Source: Candidatus Iainarchaeum sp. (GTDB taxonomy: Archaea; Iainarchaeota; Iainarchaeia; Iainarchaeales; JAGVWC01). Taken from it: 64,000 nucleotides of DNA. The notes beneath the pieces are model-generated. The model worked only from the letters and a program-made list of their open reading frames with translations. It was not told the origin of the DNA and searched no databases. Of this stretch, positions 58,127 to 64,000 are shown one piece after another. The translations under genes were made by a program, and so were the position numbers. Where the stretch lies: assembly GCA_018304465.1 (NCBI GenBank), contig JAGVWC010000010.1, positions 243,473-307,472 of the forward strand. The letters are read 5' to 3'. How positions within the stretch are numbered: position 1 is the first letter of the stretch; each line of letters begins with the position of its first letter.

Positions 58127-58690
58127 ATGCTTCAAAAAAAACCAGGTCCTTTTCACGGAAAAAAACCCAAGGCGTTAACAGGCCCCGCAAACAAAAAAAA
58201 ACGCGCGCAATACCGTTCTTTGCGCGGAGCAACCTACCCCAAATACCTTCAAAAAGCGTTTCCTTCAAGACCAGAACTATTCCGCGGAATGATAAACGCC
58301 AGGAAAAAAAGTAAACCCGCAGTCGAAGACTATTTTCTTCGAAGACTGTTTTCAAAAAAATTTCAACAGAACTGGAAATACAGTCAACCAGATTTTGCAG
58401 GCGTCGAGTATCTTCAACGAGTCAGAGGAATTCGAACAGAAACGAACATTCCAACTCTGATCAAATTTTCAAAAATGATTTCGGAAATGCTGGACGAATA
58501 TCGAAAAGTACAAGAACGACTGCATCAACTTACCAGCCATATCAAGCTCCCGGTAAAATACACCCAAGGCGAAGGCGCTTTGGTCCGCCACGCGTTTAAC
58601 AATTGTTTTTCCCGAATTTCCCTCCTAAAAGAATACCAATCCGTCGCAGAAAAGAGAATCAAACAACTGCGTGCCCCCGAGATATATTAA
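58127..58690 (+). CDS. Uncharacterised basic protein
   Basis: 187 aa ORF between aIF1A and rio1. Confidence 0.6.
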   Translation: MLQKKPGPFHGKKPKALTGPANKKKRAQYRSLRGATYPKYLQKAFPSRPELFRGMINARKKSKPAVEDYFLRRLFSKKFQQNWKYSQPDFAGVEYLQRVRGIRTETNIPTLIKFSKMISEMLDEYRKVQERLHQLTSHIKLPVKYTQGEGALVRHAFNNCFSRISLLKEYQSVAEKRIKQLRAPEIY

Positions 58691-58715
58691 AATCCCCTTC
58701 AGCCCTACATTTGTA

Positions 58716-59489
58716 ATGCCCAAAGACGAAACAGCGCCGGAATACGAACGATACAAGGATTTGTTCTCCGAAGAAAAAGAACACCGCACGTTCGCCAAAG
58801 TATTCGATTACAATACGATTCAAACCGTGCATCATTTGGCCAAAAAAGGATTCTTCGAACAACTCGAATTCGTGCTTTCAACCGGAAAAGAAGCCCACGT
58901 GTTCCGCGCCGTGGATCAAGCCGGACAATTTCGCGCCATCAAAATTTACAAAACCGACACCAGCAACTTCAAACACATGCAAGAATACATCGAAGGCGAC
59001 CGACGATTCCAAAACGTGCGCAAAGAAAAACACGCGTTGGTTCGCGCGTGGACTCAAAAAGAATACAAAAACCTCGATCTTGCGACCAGAGCGGGAATCC
59101 GGGTTCCGTTGCCCATCGCGTTTTCCGAGAACGTCTTGATCATGGAATTCATCGGGAAAAAAGGAATCCCCGCGCCGACCCTCAAAGACCAAGCCCCCAA
59201 AAACCCCGAAAAATTCCTCGACCAAGTGCTGGAAGCCGTGGCGGGACTCTACAACGCCGGACTCGTACACGCGGACTTGTCCGAATACAACATTTTGAAT
59301 CAAGACGACGAACCCGTTCTCATCGACATCGGCCAAGGCCTCTTAACGGGACACCCGCGCGCCAAAGAATTCTTCGACCGCGACATTTTGAACTTATCCA
59401 GGTATTTTTCAACCCAAGGCCTAAAAACAAACGCAAATACCATTCGAACCCAAATCAAGCAAAAAACCGAAAAAGGAAAAACGAAATGA
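58716..59489 (+). CDS. rio1: RIO1-family serine kinase
   Basis: STGKEAHVFRA; AIKIYKTDTSNFKHMQEYIEGDRRF; LVHADLSEYNIL; LIDIGQGL. Confidence 0.95.
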   Translation: MPKDETAPEYERYKDLFSEEKEHRTFAKVFDYNTIQTVHHLAKKGFFEQLEFVLSTGKEAHVFRAVDQAGQFRAIKIYKTDTSNFKHMQEYIEGDRRFQNVRKEKHALVRAWTQKEYKNLDLATRAGIRVPLPIAFSENVLIMEFIGKKGIPAPTLKDQAPKNPEKFLDQVLEAVAGLYNAGLVHADLSEYNILNQDDEPVLIDIGQGLLTGHPRAKEFFDRDILNLSRYFSTQGLKTNANTIRTQIKQKTEKGKTK

Positions 59490-60098
59490 TGCGAACGCGA
59501 CGAATAAAACTCGGCACCATGGAAGGATGGCGCCGGCATTTTGATCGCGCAAGTATTCAAACAGACCGCCAGGTAAAAAAAACTTTCAAGACCAATTCAG
59601 GAAAACCGCAGAGGGGTGTCCCGTCAGCATCTGTTCAACCGGTTTTTTCGCGAAACAATATTTCAAGATTTTTTTCCGCCCAAACAAGCATACTTTAACC
59701 GCCTGCAAAAGCACTGGCGATCCACCATAAATCTAACGGCAAGCGAACAAGTGCATGATTTTCGAACGGCCGTCATGCGGGAACTGAACCGGATACGATC
59801 GAGACGCCGAATTTCACTCCAAAAGGCCATAGCAGAAATGCGGCGAGATTTGAAAGTCGTTTCAGCGGAAAGAGAAAAAAATCGGGCGATATTGGATTTC
59901 GAACGGCAAAAACCCGAAAACCAAGCCGGAAGCGGAAAAATCGGAGAAATTTACCATGCCAGCCTGAACCAGATGTGGGCCGTTGAAACACAAGGCGATT
60001 TAATCGAATGGACGCTCCACAAAATTGCCACCAACGCCCCGATGCATCCAAACGAACTAAAATCCCTTTTGGAAGCCAAAAACCAAAAAAATGTGTAA
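59486..60098 (+). CDS. Uncharacterised protein, apparent frameshift at A8 run
   Basis: ATG overlaps rio1 stop (ATGATG); MMRTRRIKLGTMEGWRRHFDRASIQTDRQVKK then frame change to LSRPIQENRRGVSRQHLFNRFF. Confidence 0.5.
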
Positions 60099-60247
60099 AA
60101 ACCAATCGCAAGTCTTTTTAAGGTCAACAAGCTATAGAACTATTGACCCTTCCACCCCTCCGCCAACAACGGATTTTTAAAAGTTTTATAATATATAGTA
60201 TATATTGGAGCAAATCGACCTGTTTTTGCACCCCCGAGTTGAAAAAA

Positions 60248-60778
60248 ATGGAAGAAAGTGTTCGAATCCCAAAAGAGCGCGTAGGCGCCGTCATTGGAAA
60301 AAACGGCCAGACCAAAAAAGACCTGGAAAAACACACCGGAACCCGCTTAAAAGTCGATTCGGAAAGCGGCGAAATCACGATCAAGGGAACCGAAAAAAAC
60401 CCCATTGGATTCTATAATTCTTTAAACATCATCAAAGCCATCGGACGCGGATTTTCACCGGAACGCGCGTTTATGCTAACACAAGAAAACTACATGCTTG
60501 AAATCATCGACATCAAAGACGAACTCAACGCGACCGATAAAGAACTCGAACAAAAAAAAGGCCGCATCATCGGCACCAACGGAAAAACCCGCAACGAAAT
60601 CGAAAGCAAAACCGACTGCGCGATCGCAGTATACGGAAAAACGGTTTCCATTATCGGAGAAGCGGACAAAATGCACACCGCCAAAAAAGCCATCGACATG
60701 CTTTTATCCGGCGCCACGCATTCCAAAGTCTATGGATTTTTGAACAAAAAACAATCGTTTGAAACATTCGAGATCTAA
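60248..60778 (+). CDS. Dim2/Krr1-like KH-domain RNA-binding protein
   Basis: VRIPKERVGAVIGKNGQTKKDLEKHTGTRLKVDSESGEITIKG; GRIIGTNGKTRNEIESKT; follows rio1. Confidence 0.93.
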   Translation: MEESVRIPKERVGAVIGKNGQTKKDLEKHTGTRLKVDSESGEITIKGTEKNPIGFYNSLNIIKAIGRGFSPERAFMLTQENYMLEIIDIKDELNATDKELEQKKGRIIGTNGKTRNEIESKTDCAIAVYGKTVSIIGEADKMHTAKKAIDMLLSGATHSKVYGFLNKKQSFETFEI

Positions 60779-60803
60779 AACCAAGAAAACAAATGGTGAT
60801 ACT

Positions 60804-62558
60804 GTGGCCGAAAAAACAAAAATAAAAACAGCAACCGTTGAAGAAATCGAAGAAAAAGACACCGGAATGACCGCCGACCAGCTGGCCAAAGAATTCAAAG
60901 AACATTCCGTAGCCGAATTCTTCAAGAAAAACAAACAAATGCTCGGATTATCCGGAAAAATAAAAACCCTTACAACGATCATCCACGAATACGTTTCCAA
61001 TTCGCTGGACGCCTGCGAAGAAGCCCACGTGCTCCCCAGCCTTGAAATCAAAATCGCGGAACTCGGCGAAGAATACTACGAAGTCACGGTCACCGACAAC
61101 GGACCCGGTCTCACCAAACAAACCATCGGAAAAGCCCTCGGACAACTGCTTGCCGGAACCAAATTCCACCGCATGATCCAACAACGCGGACAACAAGGAA
61201 TCGGAGCCGCCGGCGCCACCATGTTCTCGCTCATGACCACCGGAAAAGCCATTCAAGTCATTTCCAGCGGCGGCGACAAAGGCACGTTCATGGCCGAACT
61301 CACGATTGACCCGAAATTAAACCAACCCAAAATCATCAAAATGGAAGACGTGGACCGAAAATTCTCGGGCACCGCGATCAAAGCCAAATTCAAGGAAATC
61401 AAATACCAAAGAAGCGAACAAGGACCATTCGAATACCTGCGCCGCACCGCAATCGCGAACCCCCACGCGCAAATCACCCTGGTGGAACCCGACGGAACCA
61501 AAACCACGTTTCCGCGAACATCCAAAGTACTGCCCACCAAACCATCCGAAATCAAACCGCACCCCAAAGGCATCACGGTCGACGAACTCTTGACTTTATC
61601 GCACAAAGCCAGCGGACACAAAATCAATTCGTTCCTCAAAAACGATTTCGACCGAATGGGCGACAAAGCCATTGAAGAAATCGAAAAACAAGTTCACTTC
61701 GACCTCAACAAAGACCCCAAAAAAATGAGCTGGGAAGAAGCCGAAGAAATCGTCAAAGCATTCCAAAAAATAACGTTCATCGCGCCCCGACTCGACGGAC
61801 TGCGCCCCATCGGCGAAGAAAACATCAAAAAATCTTTACAGGAAATCGTTCAACCCGAATTCATTTCCGTCGTCGAACGAAAACCCACCGTGTACAAAGG
61901 CGGATTCTCGTTTCAAGTCGAAGCCGCGGTTGCCTGGGGCGGAAACGCCGGACGCGAAATGGGAAAAGACGATTCCGGACAAGCCGTCCGCAAAGTCGAA
62001 ATCATGCGATTTGCCAACTGCGTCCCCTTATTGTTTGACTCCGGCGGATGCGCCTTGACCAAAGCCGTCAACAGCATCGAATGGAAACGATACGGCATCA
62101 AAGACGTCGACAGCGCGCCGCTCACCGTGTTCTTACACATCTGCTCGGTTCACATTCCATACACCGGCGCCGGAAAACAAGCCGTGGCCGACGAAGACGA
62201 AGTCATGGAAGAACTCCGCCTCGCCCTCATGGACACCGGACGAAAAATCTACCGATTCGTCGCGCTCCAGCGCCGCGAAGCCGAAAAACAATTGAAACGA
62301 AAATTATTCACGAAATACGCCAAAGAAGTCGCGATCGGAATCCACGAACTCACCAAAAAACCGACCAACGACATCGAACGAAAACTATTGGACATCGTAT
62401 TGCAAAAACTAAAAATCGAAGAACAACAAGAAGCAAAAGACGACCTGCCCGAAGAATTATCGGACGAAGAAATCAAAAAATTGGAAGCCAAAGAAAAAAA
62501 AGAAAAAGACAAAAAAACGAAAAAAAGCCGTTTGGAAACAGTAGAAGGTGACGAATAA
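60804..62558 (+). CDS. top6B: DNA topoisomerase VI subunit B
   Basis: EFFKKNKQMLGLSG; VTDNGPGLTKQTI; QQRGQQGIGAAGATMFS; GTG 60804 preferred, 60759 also possible. Confidence 0.97.
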   Translation: MAEKTKIKTATVEEIEEKDTGMTADQLAKEFKEHSVAEFFKKNKQMLGLSGKIKTLTTIIHEYVSNSLDACEEAHVLPSLEIKIAELGEEYYEVTVTDNGPGLTKQTIGKALGQLLAGTKFHRMIQQRGQQGIGAAGATMFSLMTTGKAIQVISSGGDKGTFMAELTIDPKLNQPKIIKMEDVDRKFSGTAIKAKFKEIKYQRSEQGPFEYLRRTAIANPHAQITLVEPDGTKTTFPRTSKVLPTKPSEIKPHPKGITVDELLTLSHKASGHKINSFLKNDFDRMGDKAIEEIEKQVHFDLNKDPKKMSWEEAEEIVKAFQKITFIAPRLDGLRPIGEENIKKSLQEIVQPEFISVVERKPTVYKGGFSFQVEAAVAWGGNAGREMGKDDSGQAVRKVEIMRFANCVPLLFDSGGCALTKAVNSIEWKRYGIKDVDSAPLTVFLHICSVHIPYTGAGKQAVADEDEVMEELRLALMDTGRKIYRFVALQRREAEKQLKRKLFTKYAKEVAIGIHELTKKPTNDIERKLLDIVLQKLKIEEQQEAKDDLPEELSDEEIKKLEAKEKKEKDKKTKKSRLETVEGDE

Positions 62559-63661
62559 TGGCAGTAACAGACAAAAAAGACAAAGAAGTAATCCAAAAAC
62601 TCGAAAGCGTCGGCGCCGCACTCCTAAAACAAATCGACAAAAAAGAAGACCCCCAAATCGAACTGCCGGTTCGAAGCCTCAACAACATTTATTTCGACAA
62701 AAAATCAAAAACCATCAAACTCGGCGACAAAACCTCAATGCGCAACTTCCTCAACGTCGCGCACACCCGCAAATTCATGCAAAGCGTGCTGGTCGCCGCC
62801 GAAATCAAAAAAGTCATTGAAGAAGAAGCCACGGTCTCCATTCGTGATCTGTATTACGCCCTCAAACACACGATTGACGGAACCACGGAAAACACGTTTG
62901 AAGAACAAGGCGAATCCGACCCGATCATTGAAGACATCGAAGCCTCCACCAACCTGTTACGCGAAGAACTACACTTGGCGGCATCCTCCAAAGGCGTTGT
63001 TACCGGAGACCTCAAAATTCGCGACGGAAAAGACACGATCGACCTGACCAAAATGGGAAGCGGAGGATGGGGCGTACCATCCAACGTGGAACCCGAACGC
63101 ATCGAATTCAAAGACGTCAACGCCGAATACGTGCTCTTCATCGAAAAAGACGCCGTCTGGAAACGATTCAACGAAGACCAATTCTGGAGAAAAAACAAAT
63201 GCATCATCGTCACCGGACGCGGACAACCATCACGCGCCGAACGACGACTGGTCCAACGATTAAACCACGAATACGAATTACCCGTATACGCCTTAATGGA
63301 TGCCGATCCCTGGGGAATGTACATTTATTCCGTGATCAAACAAGGATCCATCTCGCTATCCTACTCCGAAGAAAAACTCGCATGCCCCGACACCAAATAC
63401 ATCGGACTCTCCACGCAAGACGTCGAAACCTACAAAATCCCAAAAGAAGTCACCATCAAACTCAACAGCCTCGACGTCAAACGCCTAAACGAAATGGCGT
63501 CCTACGAATGGTTCAAGAAAAAAGAATGGCAAGACGAATTTGCGAACATGAAACAAAAAGCCGTCAAACTGGAATTGGAAGCGTTATCCAAAAAAGGAAT
63601 CCGCTTCATCACGGAAGAATACCTTCCGGACAAAATCAAACGAAAAGACTTCCTGCCGTAA
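62558..63661 (+). CDS. top6A: DNA topoisomerase VI subunit A (Spo11-like)
   Basis: SIRDLYYALKH; IIVTGRGQPSRAERRLVQRL; ALMDADPWGMYIYSVIKQGS. Confidence 0.97.
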   Translation: MAVTDKKDKEVIQKLESVGAALLKQIDKKEDPQIELPVRSLNNIYFDKKSKTIKLGDKTSMRNFLNVAHTRKFMQSVLVAAEIKKVIEEEATVSIRDLYYALKHTIDGTTENTFEEQGESDPIIEDIEASTNLLREELHLAASSKGVVTGDLKIRDGKDTIDLTKMGSGGWGVPSNVEPERIEFKDVNAEYVLFIEKDAVWKRFNEDQFWRKNKCIIVTGRGQPSRAERRLVQRLNHEYELPVYALMDADPWGMYIYSVIKQGSISLSYSEEKLACPDTKYIGLSTQDVETYKIPKEVTIKLNSLDVKRLNEMASYEWFKKKEWQDEFANMKQKAVKLELEALSKKGIRFITEEYLPDKIKRKDFLP

Positions 63662-63965
63662 AACGGAAAGCTTTTTTTCCTGTTTTTCTTTGACCAAAAA
63701 ACGATTTTGTCAAACGAACCATCGAATTTAACCAAAAAAAAAACAATTTTCCGTCTTCAAACCGCCATTTTTGATCAAGCAATAGTTCCATTCGGAATTC
63801 CAATGGCTCAAACGGAAGAACAAACCTGCCCGACACCGATTGCTTCAATCCAACACCATTGCCAAAACAATTCCCCCGCATAAAAAGGTTTCCTTGTTTC
63901 AGGCTCTGTTGAAAATGTCTGTTTTTTAAGTTGAATCGGGTTTTGTGGTTTGGGTAAGGTTAAGG

Positions 63966-63990
63966 GGGAAACCAGTTCAGGTGGTTTCCC
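63966..63990. repeat. Perfect 9-bp inverted repeat with 7-nt loop
   Basis: GGGAAACCA gttcagg TGGTTTCCC. Confidence 0.6.
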
Positions 63991-64000
63991 AAGTGAAGAA

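Noticed and set aside
1-64000. CRISPR arrays, rRNA genes, IS-type transposases
   Set aside because: No regularly spaced direct repeats, rRNA sequence or transposase-like ORF recognised by eye

Overview
This 64 kb window is archaeal. It encodes the exosome/RNase P/proteasome superoperon, aIF1A, aIF2-beta, aIF5A with deoxyhypusine synthase, MCM, Topo VI A and B, FtsZ, RIO1, presenilin-type protease, and two tRNAs. A DPANN-type lineage is plausible but not proven. Three accessory zones alternate with housekeeping blocks. (1) 0-3.3 kb and 11.5-15.4 kb hold two loci resembling polymorphic-toxin/immunity cassettes: PD-(D/E)XK-like C-terminal modules, each followed by a tightly coupled small ORF. 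(2) 3.4-11.4 kb and about 15.4-16 kb hold a signalling-like set: two KaiC-family ATPases, V4R-like sensors and three paralogous winged-HTH proteins. (3) About 18-26 kb is an island with a GT2/B12-radical-SAM fusion, a SPASM radical SAM enzyme, an APH-like kinase, an NTase-HD protein, an S51 peptidase, a nucleotide-sugar epimerase and a truncated sugar dehydrogenase at its edge. Selfish elements cluster at 35-53 kb: three LAGLIDADG inteins (MinD P-loop, and two in MCM) and a free-standing LAGLIDADG ORF running into tRNA-Val. Other notable points are a MetRS with a B3/4-like C-terminus, aIF1A without a canonical start codon, and three apparent homopolymer frameshifts at 55-60 kb. All product names come from motif reading of the supplied translations; no database searches were run.
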